From contig JBBCBC010000019.1 of assembly GCA_037126765.1 (NCBI GenBank), positions 29,100,222 through 29,164,221 of the forward strand: 64,000 nt of DNA. Reading direction: 5' to 3'. Position 1 is the stretch's first letter; each line of letters begins with the position of its first letter. The DNA is from Stenogyne calaminthoides (lineage: Eukaryota > Streptophyta > Magnoliopsida > Lamiales > Lamiaceae). The notes under the pieces were generated by a model. It was given only the letters and a program-made list of their open reading frames with translations, made no database searches and was not told where the DNA came from. The translations under genes were made by a program, and so were the position numbers. Positions 55,170-64,000 of this stretch are shown in pieces.

Positions 55170-58081
55170 ATGGCCTCTCGTTCAAATTGCTCTGTTCCCC
55201 TAGAATCAGACCACCATAGTTCCTCTTCTTCCCCCTCTGTCAGTAGAATCCCCCGTGGCGACGCAAATGCGCCGGAGACGAATGTCTCGGGTTCAGGAAT
55301 TCGTTGGCAAGTTCGGCAACCGTTTTGGATTCTTTCCCTCCGATCTTAAATGAAGCCCTAAATGAATTGGATGGGGACTTGGTCCGCAATGATTCTTCGG
55401 ACGATTCAAGTGATAATTCTTTGCCCCAAATTCAAATTGAGTCTAGGGTTGTTGATAATGCCGATGTAGATAGGAATGACGATGTTGTGAGGGGGGAAAT
55501 TTTGATGGCTGTAAATATAACCGAATCGAACATAGGAGTAGTTGGTGATTAAAACTCTTAGCTTGATATACCTGTTGGTGTCCCTCATAGTCCAACATAT
55601 AACGAGTATAGTGCTCGTTATAGTTTTAATTGGCCCGAGCAACCCCATAGAATTAGGGTTGAGAATGAGTACCCAGCGAGCAAGATAGCGAGCATAATTG
55701 ATGCAGATATGCTCACTCGGCTGCACAGGAACTATGAAACCCCAAAAGATGTCTTTTTCTGGGCACCGAGTCCTGATGAGCGGGCCGACCAACCCCCTGA
55801 TGGTTGTGTTGCTGTAAATTTAGACACAATGGAAGCTGGCCTTCGATTTCCCCTCCATCCGGCCATCACCTGCTTGCTCGTGGAATGGAACATTACCATC
55901 ACGCAGCTGAAGCCGAATGGGTGGCATATGATTATGAGCTTCCTGACTTTGTTCGGCAAGATGAGGCCAAGATACTATCCCTCAGCAGCTGAACTTGCTC
56001 GATTGGTGCACTTGACCCGTCCGAGGGGTGAACACGGGTGGTTGTTCATGCAAGCCAATGCCAAGTACAAAATCATTGAGGATGTGCCGAACAAAATCAG
56101 TGATTGGAAGGAAAAGTTTTGGTTTGTTGGGGGCGATTGGAAGAGCCCGGCCTCTGGAAGCGAACCACATGCTCGTTTAGACATCCCTACTGACTTCGGG
56201 GTGTACCAAAGTAAGTGATTTTGTGTCATTCGTTCTTCGATTTGAACTGATTTTAACTCGTTTTTTATTTCAGGGATTCCAGCTGCGACGGATAAGGAGA
56301 CCAACGACGGCTATTTTAGCAGCGTTTAGCAAATTGATCTGGAGTCTCGCTCAGAACGGTCTGTGAGAACTCTGAATACCGCCAATCAGAGGAAGAAAGG
56401 AGGTTTATTCGTACCTCCTCATCATCTTGTCGCTGTTAATCCCGCTGGTAAGGATTGCCTCTTTTATTTGTATAAGCTTTGTGCCATTTTGCTCGCTGTT
56501 ATCCGTTTGTACATAATGAATTGTTTTGTTTACAGCTTTCCCTGCTGTGACCATTGCTGTGAGTACATCTGAACATACTGAGATGGCTCGGAGAAAAAGG
56601 CCACAGAGCTTGGCACCGAGGGGAGGCTCGTGACGAGTGAGGGAAATGGCGGCAAGCCGATCCGCGTCTGGCCCTGGGGAATCGAGTCAAGCGCAAAGGA
56701 GTACTCGTTTAGCCGAGCAAGGGGCCGTTGCCCAAGAGACCGAGGTGGAAATCGGGCGAGCAAATCGGCGACCAAACGCTTTGAGTCTTGATGTCGTTAG
56801 GGTGACTCGGGACCCACCGTCGAGGCGATCGGGGCCCGTATAACACCAATTTCACAGATCGTTGAAATGGAGGTTGGCACATCTTCTCCACCTCCTGCCG
56901 GACCCCGATCGTGGACTCCGTTGAATCCTGAGCTCCGGCTCGTGTGAGCAGGTACATTTTGTTCGATCTGCTTCTGCTTTGGTTACTTTTGTTTGCTTTT
57001 TTCATATTTATTTTCTTGAATATATATGTAGGTTGAGCAGGTTGTCGCCTTTGATGCCCAATCTGAAGAACTACTTCTGCTCGTCGAGTGTTCGCAAGGT
57101 TCCGGGCATTCTTGAGCATGTTCAGAAGGCGTTCTAGACTCTCGTTCGAGCATGGACCACCGAGCTGGAAGAGTCCACTATGGGTCCCACTCCCGAAAAA
57201 TATCGTCTGTGCGTGCTTGGGGCCAATCTATGGTCGTTCTTGAGAAAGCCTATGCTCAGTTTGCCAACCTCCATGCCAACTACTTGGCTTTGATCAGGAA
57301 CTTCGAAGAAAAGGTGGGCGAGCTGAACAGGACTCGGGATGAACTGAGGTTGGCTCAGGGACAATCTTCTTCGGCATAAGCTGATGCTCGCCAGGCTCAG
57401 GAGGATGCCCGCAAGGCTCAGGAAAATGCTCGCCAATTTCAGGAAGATGCACGCTTGGCTCAGGAAGATGCTCGCCAGACAAAGGAGGAACTGATTCACT
57501 CTCAGGAGGAGGTGGGCAGTATACGAAGAGCTTGGGAGGATATGAATGTTGAGCTTCGTAGACTCCGAGCTGGCGTCGAGGCTATGGAAAATGAGAGGGA
57601 CGCGCTCGGCCAACAGCTCATCATTGCTGAGGAGACCAACACTCGTTTGGGTCTCGAAAATTCAAAGTTGCACGATGATGAGTATGTTGATTCCATGTCC
57701 AACTTCTCCTACATTTGTGCCTTCACCGATGCTATTCGGTCTGTTCGCCATGCATCCAACAGCGAACAAATTGCCCCTCTTATATCCAGTTTTCAGCAGT
57801 ACCTGATCGACAACCCACAGAATCGCAACCTTCCAATGTCAGATTTGAATGATCTGTGTGATTTCTCCGTTCTTCCTGAGGGGATCAAAGTTGATGATCC
57901 GATTGTGGATGAGGAAGATGTCTCAGATATGAATACCGCTGGAGTTGCTGGCCAAAATCTTCAGACTGAGTCTGGGACCGATCAGGTGCAGGCCGAGCAA
58001 AGGGGGCCTCCTGTGACCGAGCAGAATGTACCTTCTGGCGAGCATTTGGTACCTGACCATACTGAAGGAGTTGTTCTTTGA
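55170..58081 (+). pseudogene. Antisense ORF of element G (Transposase_28-like, spliced)
   Basis: A gene-like unit on the strand opposite to pol, between integrase and the 3' LTR. ATG 55170 starts MASRSNCSVPLESDHHSSSS; a frameshift near 55300 leads to LDSFPPILNEALNELDGD. 55709-56210 contains WPEQPHRI just upstream, DVFFWAPSPDERADQPPDGC and GLRFPLHPAITCLLVEWNIT, which resembles the plant 'putative gypsy type transposon' domain (PF04195). Introns with GT-AG ends are apparent at 56211-56273, 56448-56535 and 56952-57031. The last exon (57152-58081) encodes a coiled coil with a DAR(Q/K)AQE repeat. In-frame stops at 55550, 55559, 56327 and 57377 break it. Role unknown; Tat elements are known to carry such antisense ORFs. 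Confidence 0.7.
57380..57484 (+). repeat. Coding repeat in the antisense ORF
   Basis: Five 21-bp units encode variants of A-Q-E-D-A-R-Q (for example KAQENAR, LAQEDAR). A seven-residue period suits a coiled-coil heptad. The units follow a TAA stop that interrupts the same frame at 57377-57379. Confidence 0.8.
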
Positions 58082-59888
58082 AATTTGAGCACAATTTGTT
58101 CGACATCTCTCTCCCGTCTACCCCCAATTATGAATTTGCTCCTTGATGTTATTTTTGTTTTGTCGAACATACGTTGTGTAATTTTTTGTCTTCTTCACTT
58201 TCTGTTCGAACAATGTCTTTAATACTTATAATTTTTGCTGACTGCTTCTCTTTTGTTCGAACATATTTACAACTGAATGGATGAATTACATACTGAACTG
58301 TCTCCTCTAACCTGATTGTTTGATAATTGTTGAGGATGAAAATTGATACTTGTGTTGCTTGATGTTTGCTTTGTTTCTTTGTGTTCGCTTTGTTGCTTTC
58401 GAGTCTTTGCCCTTTTCTTCGAATGAATTCAACATTGGGTTTACCTATATGCTGCTCTTGACTTTTTTTTCGGTTTTGATTGTCTTATTGACGTTGCAAT
58501 TGGTTGATCGTCTTATTTAGGTGCGACGGATGGGTTACTTTATGAACCCCCTTTTCTTGGTGCACGATCGTCTTATTTAGGTGCGATCACTTCGTCTTTA
58601 GGGCCGTCTTATTTAGTCTGCGACCCGACTCATCACCCGCCAGGTCTTCTGGGTATCTGTAAATCTGAAGTCGTCTTTTTTGATATACCCATTACTCGTT
58701 TTTTTTGCGGGGAATCGAGTATGAACTTCGTTAAATCGGTGAACATAGACTTGGGCTCGTTAAGTCTTTGTTCGGTCGTCCGACTTAGGTGCGACCTCAA
58801 ATAGGCTTGAACTAGAAAATCTTAGCGAACAAAAGTACATATATCTTTCTTTTTTTTTTTTGCAACACTTTGTATTCTATTACAACCTTCATATTTGAAG
58901 AAGACTAATCTATTACACAACTATAGATATCGGACTAGGGTTTTGAATTTAAACCTTGTCTTGAGTAGACACCTAACCGCCTCACCTTTGTCCGGGAGAA
59001 TTGATGTTGACAAGGATGTGGCGATCATCCCGTCTTCCCTTTTTCTTCAAGAATATGCTCGAAAGCAAAGAAGAAGATAAGCTTTTTGTCCCTCCCGGAC
59101 AAGCCGTGATTATCTGCGGAGGTCATGGACATGAGCATGTGGCGAGCATGCTCGCTCGCTTATATCAAAAAGTAGCAAAACGCTTAGCTCGCACCATTCC
59201 GTCCCCTTTAATAGATGCCTGAGCATCAGCGTCCGCATATTGCTTCGAGCGGACACTATGACATCCCTCCCCTTCGGAGGAGATTTTGGAGATGCATAGG
59301 GGACTAATGACTTACTACTGCATAAGCAGTGAGTAATGTGGAGTGGCAACCATAACTCTGCCTAGCATCTTGAGTCCGGCAATGAGCTTCCACCTGTGCT
59401 CGTGATGTATATGGGGTAAAAGGCTCGTATCAGAACAAATGCTCGATTCAGCTGAATGTTTGCTGAATCGAGGGCTGGATTCTTCTAAGTCTGGGGGCAT
59501 ACTAAACTAATCTCCTCCTAAGAATTGCAATGTTTTTCCTTTTTTCTTCTTCATATGTTTTTTCTCTGCTTTTTTCAGCTATCAATATGCCCCTATTTAT
59601 AGAACTATCCCAAAATAGTCTTTGGCATAGCTAGGGTGTTGGCTCTTTACTTTGCTCCCCCTTTGACATATGTTCAACTTTTAGACTTTCTCTCGCTAAA
59701 GATTGACTCGTCCTCCTTTTTCGCTACCACTTGTCAACTCGTTCTGATACGTATCTTTTGTTGACAACTCGATCTGACACGTATCTTCTGTCTTTCGATA
59801 GTGCTGGCCAGCATTTCTTTTCCTGAAAATATGTGTCGAACATAAAGTGTTCTTCTTTCAGGATTGTCCTACTCGTTTGAACTGAATG
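58082..59888. other. G spacer between antisense ORF and tandem repeats
   Basis: No coding frame that I can support. 58498-58640 contains three copies of a CGTCTTATTTAG(G)TGCGA motif. The short frames at 58895, 59001 and 59110 have no motif. It may contain the 3' UTR of the antisense gene. Confidence 0.5.
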
Positions 59889-60215
59889 GCTGATTATGTT
59901 CGGCCCTTTGTGTTCGTTTCAGCTACATCGGCCATTATGTTCGGCCAACCATGATCACTTCAGCTGTGTGGACGATTTTGTTCGGCCGACACTATGCTCT
60001 AAAGCTGTGTGGACGATTTTGTTCTGCCGACTATGCTCGTTAAAGCTGTGTGGACAATTTTGTTCGGCCAACACTGTGCTCGCTAAAGCTGTGTGGACGA
60101 TTTTGTTCGGCCAACACTATGCTCGCTAAAAAGCGTGTGGATTTTTGTTCGCCAACACTATGCTTTCGCTAAAGTTTGTGTGGACGATTTTGTTCGCTAA
60201 CTATGCTCGCTATTA
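59889..60215. repeat. Tandem repeat, about 43-bp units, downstream of G integrase
   Basis: Seven or eight units follow the pattern GCTGTGTGGACGATTTTGTT then CGGCCAACACTATGCTCGCT plus AAA. The right-hand units are more degenerate. Tat elements often carry tandem repeats between integrase and the 3' LTR. A plus frame at 59896 is repeat translation. Confidence 0.9.
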
Positions 60216-61607
60216 TTGATAGTATTTTTTTCAAATTTGATGCATTCCACGAGTAGGACAATGGGACTCCATTCAGTCTTCCAAGTCGTAGCCCCGTTTA
60301 GCAAACGTTCTGTAACTCTGAATGGACCTTCCCATGCTCGGCCGAACACACCACTTGATACCCCCGTTGCTCGCTTTAAAACCAGCTCGCCCACATTGAA
60401 CCTGCGTGTTCGGACTTTGGAGTTATAGAACTTCTCTGATCTCTTTTTATACATAGCATTCTTGAAATCAGCCTCCGTCCTTCTTTCTTCTAACAGGTCT
60501 GCACTCAAGGCGAGCGCCTGGTTATTGACGTGCTCTCCGAAAGTCATTGTTCGATGACTTGGAATCTTGATTTCTGCGGGTATAACAGCTTCCGCACCAA
60601 ATGCCAAGGCAAACGGGGTCTCCGTAGTTGATGTTCTGAAAGTTGTTCGATAGGCCCATAATATTTCAGGCAACTCTTCAGCCCATCCACCCCCCTTGGA
60701 ATTATCAAGTCTGGCCTTGAGGGTATGCTTGATAATTTTATTAACGGCCTCAACTTATCTGTTTGACTGGGGATAGTACGGAGTTGAGTAGTACTTTTTT
60801 ATCCCCCAGCGAGCACAATTCTGTCTGAATTCACTTCCATCAAACTGTTTGCCATTATCAGTTACTAATGATTGGGGAAGTCCAAAACGACAAATGATAT
60901 TTTTCCAAACAAAATTCCACATCCTTTGTTCCGTAATTTTGACAATGGCTTCGGCTTCCGCCCATTTTAGTATAATAATCAACGGCAACCACAGCATATC
61001 TTACTCCCGACGTGCCAGTAGGAAATGGGTCGATCAAATCGATCCCCCATTTAGCAAATGACCATGGGCTATAAACTGACACTAATTCTTCAGGTGGGCT
61101 ATGAATGAGTGGAGCATGTACCTGGCACCTGTGGCACGCGCAAGCATACATGAGTTAATCTTTTTTGAGGGTTGGCCAATAATAACCTTGTCTGATTATT
61201 TTGTGTGCCAGGACGAGCCCACCTGTATGATTTCCGCATACTCCTTCATGGATTTGTTCCAGAATTACACGACCCTCTTCAGGAGTAATACATTTCAACA
61301 GTGGAAGTGAGAAGCTTCTTTTATACAAATGCTCGTCTATGATAGTATAACGAGCAAATTGTAATCTGAGGCGAGTAGCTTGTGCCTTATTTTCAGGGAG
61401 AAGTCCTTTTTGTAAGTAACTCAGGATTTGAGTCATCCAAGTCTCTTGTTTGCCTGTTACTTGGGCGATCATAATTCTGGGAACTGATGGCGAACAAGTT
61501 GTGACGACCACAATGTCTGTTGTGTTCATCACTCCTTCTGATGTTGCCAGGCGTGCCAAAGCATCAGCGAACGAATTACCCAATCGTGGTAATTGCTCTA
61601 TGAAAAC
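60197..61607 (-). pseudogene. G integrase and last part of second RNase H, broken
   Basis: The frame from 61607 starts after a TAA (61608-61610) and reads VFIEQLPRLGNSFADALARL, the last Asp of the archaeal-type RNase H. It continues to the integrase zinc part (HEGVCGNHTGG, YYWPTLKKD) and is stopped by TAA 61155-61157. CHRCQVHAPL and WGIDLIDPFP, with the first Asp, follow. An extra base near 60964-60967 shifts the frame; then GLPQSLVTDNGKQFDG, with the second Asp, and the final Glu in VEAVNK lie on either side of a stop at 60755-60757. 60673-60197 is the C-terminal part (LWAYRTTFRTSTTETPFALA, then VGELVLKR). Confidence 0.88.
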
Positions 61608-63671
61608 TTATTCTAAATGCTTGAGCAACTCTTTTGCTAGTTGCTGATACTGTGCCATTTGATCGCCTCGGGCCTCATACTCGCCTGTTACTTGATAAAC
61701 GATTATCTGGGAATCGCTATAAATCATCAGCCTCTGAATTCCCATTGTCATCGCCATCTGTAGTCCAGCGATCAAAGCTTCATATTCGGCTTCATTATTT
61801 GTAGCTGGGAAATCAAAACGGATGGCTGTTGTAAATGTTTGTCTGGTTGGGCTGATGAGAACTACGCCTGCTCCGGCTCTTGAACATGTTGATGAACCAT
61901 CAACATACATATGCCATGGTTGGTCGATAGCTTTTTCGAGCATTTGTGGATATGTCAACTCGACCATGAAATCGGCCATAGCTTGGCCCTTTATTGTTGT
62001 TCGCGGAGCGAACGTAATGCTGAATTGTCCTAACTCCACTGCCCATTTGAGTAATCTGCCGGCAGTATCTGGTCGGTGGAGGACTTGGCACAATGGGAAA
62101 GTGGTCAGTACTTCGACTGAGTGATCGAAAAAGTATGGTCGCAATTTTCGAACACTCATCACGAGAGCATATGCTAATTTTTCTAAAGGAGGGTACCGGA
62201 GCTCGGCTTCCTTAAGCACTTGGCTTACATAGTAAATGGGCAAGTGTATAGTCCCTTCTGCTCGTACGAGCATAGCACTGATTGCATGCTCGGATGCAGC
62301 AAGATACAGATAGAGTTGTTCGCCTGGGACAAGCTTAGACAGTGTCTGAGTATCTGCAAGGTACTGCTTCAATGATTCGAATGCATTTTGGCAATGCTCG
62401 GTCCACTGGAATTTCCCTTTCTTTAATGTATCGAAGAAAGGTTTGCATTTGTCTCCAGTTCGTGATATAAACTGGCTTACGGAAGCTAAACGTCCGGTTA
62501 ACTTTTGGACCTCTTTCACATTTCTGGGGGCCTGCATATCGAGCATAACTTGAATCTTTGTTGGGTTCGCTTCGATCCCTCGTTGACTGACCATATGTCC
62601 GAGGAATTTTCCTGAGTGAACCCCAAAGCTACATTTTTTCGGATTTAGCTTCATATTGTACTTCCTGAGTATATCTAACGTTTGTGCGAGGTGGGTGATG
62701 TGGTCTTCCTTATGTTCACTCTTAACCACAATATCATCAATATATACCTCAATTGTTCGGCCGATGTATTCGTCGAACATTTTGTTCACCAAACGTTGAT
62801 ATGTTGCTCCTGTATTCTTTAATCCGAACGACATGCGTTGCCAACAGTACATATTCTTTTCACTGCAGAATGCCGTATTCTTTTGATCTTCCTGGTGCAT
62901 AGGTATTTGGTGATAACCAGAAAATGCATCCATAAAAGTCATGAGTTCATGGCCTGCTGTATTATCGACCAAATAATCGATATTCGGCATCGGGAAGTTA
63001 TCTTTCGGACATGCCTTGTTTAAATCAGTGAAATCAATACATAGTCTCCAAGATCCGTTGGACTTGCGAACGAGCACAGGGTTCGCAAGCCATCTTGGGC
63101 ATTTCACCTCTCGAATCAGTTTATTGTCGAGCAACTTTTTGATTTCACTATTCATTGCCGCATATTTTTCCGGACTAAACTTTCTGCGCTTCTGGATAAC
63201 TGGAGTTTGTATCGGATCAAGGTTGAGGGAGTGACATGCATGTTTTGGATCAATGCCAACCATGTCCTCGTGCGACCATGCGAACACATCCAAGTTTGCT
63301 TGAAGATAAGCAATAATTTCTGTTCGAATTGGTTCAGGTAATTCTGAACCAATGAACACTTCTAACTCGGGTCTGTTCGGGTCGATTTTGATGGACTCCA
63401 GTTGTTCGACAGGTGTTGCTCGCTTTCTTTTTTGCTTCCACCGAGGATCTTGGATGGACCCCCGGTGCTCATCATCAACCTCCATGGGTTCAAAGCCTAT
63501 GCGAGGTTCTAGGTCCATTTGCTCGTTCGGCGGATCAATATTCATTTGATCTAGGAGATCTGGGGCATGAGCTGCTTCCCTGGATTTTGTGTTCGCGCAT
63601 TCTGTGTTCGCACGAGGAGCTGTGCTCGTCACACTTATGTTCGTCGGAATATATTTAGGCGAGGCATTTGC
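61608..63671 (-). CDS. G reverse transcriptase and dual RNase H polyprotein segment
   Basis: A continuous frame of about 685 residues (674 from the first usable codon at 63632). RT: KRRKFSPEKYAAMNSEIKKL, LCIDFTDLNKACPKDNFPMP, FMDAFSGYHQIPM and VYIDDIVVKSEH, with YIDD at 62733-62744. The original RNase H follows (YLYLAASEHAISAMLVRAEG, RYPPLEKLAYAL), with weakened catalytic residues. A second, archaeal-type RNase H then has DGSS, NNEAEYEAL and YSDSQ, giving D, E and D. The dual RNase H is diagnostic for the Tat lineage. It is the same frame as protease upstream (TGA 63672-63674) and integrase downstream (TAA 61608-61610), so originally one polyprotein. Confidence 0.92.
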   Translation of the reverse strand, partial: ANASPKYIPTNISVTSTAPRANTECANTKSREAAHAPDLLDQMNIDPPNEQMDLEPRIGFEPMEVDDEHRGSIQDPRWKQKRKRATPVEQLESIKIDPNRPELEVFIGSELPEPIRTEIIAYLQANLDVFAWSHEDMVGIDPKHACHSLNLDPIQTPVIQKRRKFSPEKYAAMNSEIKKLLDNKLIREVKCPRWLANPVLVRKSNGSWRLCIDFTDLNKACPKDNFPMPNIDYLVDNTAGHELMTFMDAFSGYHQIPMHQEDQKNTAFCSEKNMYCWQRMSFGLKNTGATYQRLVNKMFDEYIGRTIEVYIDDIVVKSEHKEDHITHLAQTLDILRKYNMKLNPKKCSFGVHSGKFLGHMVSQRGIEANPTKIQVMLDMQAPRNVKEVQKLTGRLASVSQFISRTGDKCKPFFDTLKKGKFQWTEHCQNAFESLKQYLADTQTLSKLVPGEQLYLYLAASEHAISAMLVRAEGTIHLPIYYVSQVLKEAELRYPPLEKLAYALVMSVRKLRPYFFDHSVEVLTTFPLCQVLHRPDTAGRLLKWAVELGQFSITFAPRTTIKGQAMADFMVELTYPQMLEKAIDQPWHMYVDGSSTCSRAGAGVVLISPTRQTFTTAIRFDFPATNNEAEYEALIAGLQMAMTMGIQRLMIYSDSQIIVYQVTGEYEARGDQMAQYQQLAKELLKHLE

Positions 63672-64000
63672 TCACCGGCCTGACTCACCAATCTCCCATG
63701 TTTGCTTCATCATGTTGACAATATTTTGTTTTTCTAGTGCACATGATAGCAAACAATCTCGAGCTTTCTTCTGATCTCCTTTTACGCTACCTGTTCCATC
63801 TTGTGTTAGAAATTTAACACAGTAGTAATACGTAGAACAGGCCGCTTTAAATTTCTGAATAAACGGGCGACCTAGAAACCCGTTATAAGTTGACGGAGCA
63901 TCGACGATTACAAAATCTAGCATTCTAGTTCGTCGGATGTCCGGATTCAGAGTTGATTCTAACTCGACTCCTAACCTAATCATGTCATAGGGTCGGGTTA
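63672..64000 (-). pseudogene. G aspartic protease, C-terminal part, cut by the window edge
   Basis: The minus frame reads DFVIVDAPSTYNGFLGRPFI, typical of the C-terminal half of gypsy protease, then a charged linker (QKKARDCLLSCALEKQNIVN) and a TGA at 63672-63674 in the same frame as RT. The D-T/S-G active site should lie beyond 64000. Confidence 0.85.

Larger units (their letters stand above)
39344..64000 (-). mobile_element. Ty3/gypsy element G, Tat lineage, with A2 inserted in its 3' LTR
   Basis: On the minus strand, from the right edge: protease, RT, RNase H, a second archaeal-type RNase H, integrase, a spacer with tandem repeats, an antisense ORF on the plus strand, polypurine tract, and 3' LTR (54602-54886 plus 39344-40062). 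The dual RNase H and the antisense ORF between integrase and the 3' LTR are features described for Tat elements such as Retand and Grande. The gag and 5' LTR lie beyond the window. The pol region needs four stops and one frameshift to be bridged, so it is inactive but fairly young. Confidence 0.85.

Noticed and set aside
60216..61647. Plus-strand ORFs opposite G pol (60216, 60849, 61101, 61450, 61822)
   Set aside because: They are shadows of the integrase and RNase H frames on the minus strand.

Overview
The window is plant nuclear DNA, most likely from a eudicot, in an intergenic or heterochromatic stretch built almost entirely of nested LTR retrotransposons. The evidence is tRNA-iMet-type primer sites, polypurine tracts, copia and gypsy polyprotein motifs, 5-bp target-site duplications and spliceosomal-type introns in an antisense retroelement ORF. 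I see no ordinary host gene, rRNA, functional tRNA or CRISPR array. Species cannot be read from the sequence.

Names used here: A1 and A2 are related large Ty1/copia elements (SIRE/Maximus-like); B and C are two further copia families; NA is a short non-autonomous LTR element; S is a solo LTR; G is a Ty3/gypsy element of the Tat lineage. Layout: 1-516 is a partial C LTR, followed by a 500-N gap (517-1016). 1017-9313 is A1 on the minus strand, without its 3' LTR. 9314-9997 is a 22-23-bp minisatellite. 9998-15257 is solo LTR S with perfect AGTAA duplications, carrying NA (10466-14271, minus) inside. 15258-15552 is minisatellite again. 15553-36826 is element B (minus), most of whose interior has been replaced by a C composite (17377-32832: inverted partial LTR, LTR, C1 interior, LTR, C2 interior, partial LTR). 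The right LTR of B holds a B-family solo LTR with perfect GCTTA duplications. 36827-38330 is the third piece of the minisatellite.

38331-39343 is AT-rich, with a cluster of inverted AGCAAG motifs resembling DNA-transposon subterminal repeats and a tRNA-derived SINE-like head. From about 39344 to the window end lies G, minus strand, with its 3' LTR at the left, a spliced antisense ORF on the plus strand, then integrase, dual RNase H, RT and protease. The 14.5-kb A2 element (plus strand) is inserted in the G LTR.

Nearly all coding capacity is decayed. The only long uninterrupted frames are the C2 gag-protease ORF (30785-32062), which now runs into LTR sequence, and the G RT-RNase H frame. Two signals stand out. 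First, many CAG/CTG trinucleotides seen in one repeat copy appear as CG, CGG, CCG or CGA/TCG in its sister copy, in sharply bounded patches; this may be a consensus artefact at methylated CHG sites, so part of the apparent decay may not be biological. Second, a module with its own TATA-type promoter and an unfamiliar ORF lies downstream of pol in A2, and a diverged copy sits in the leader of the unrelated element C2.
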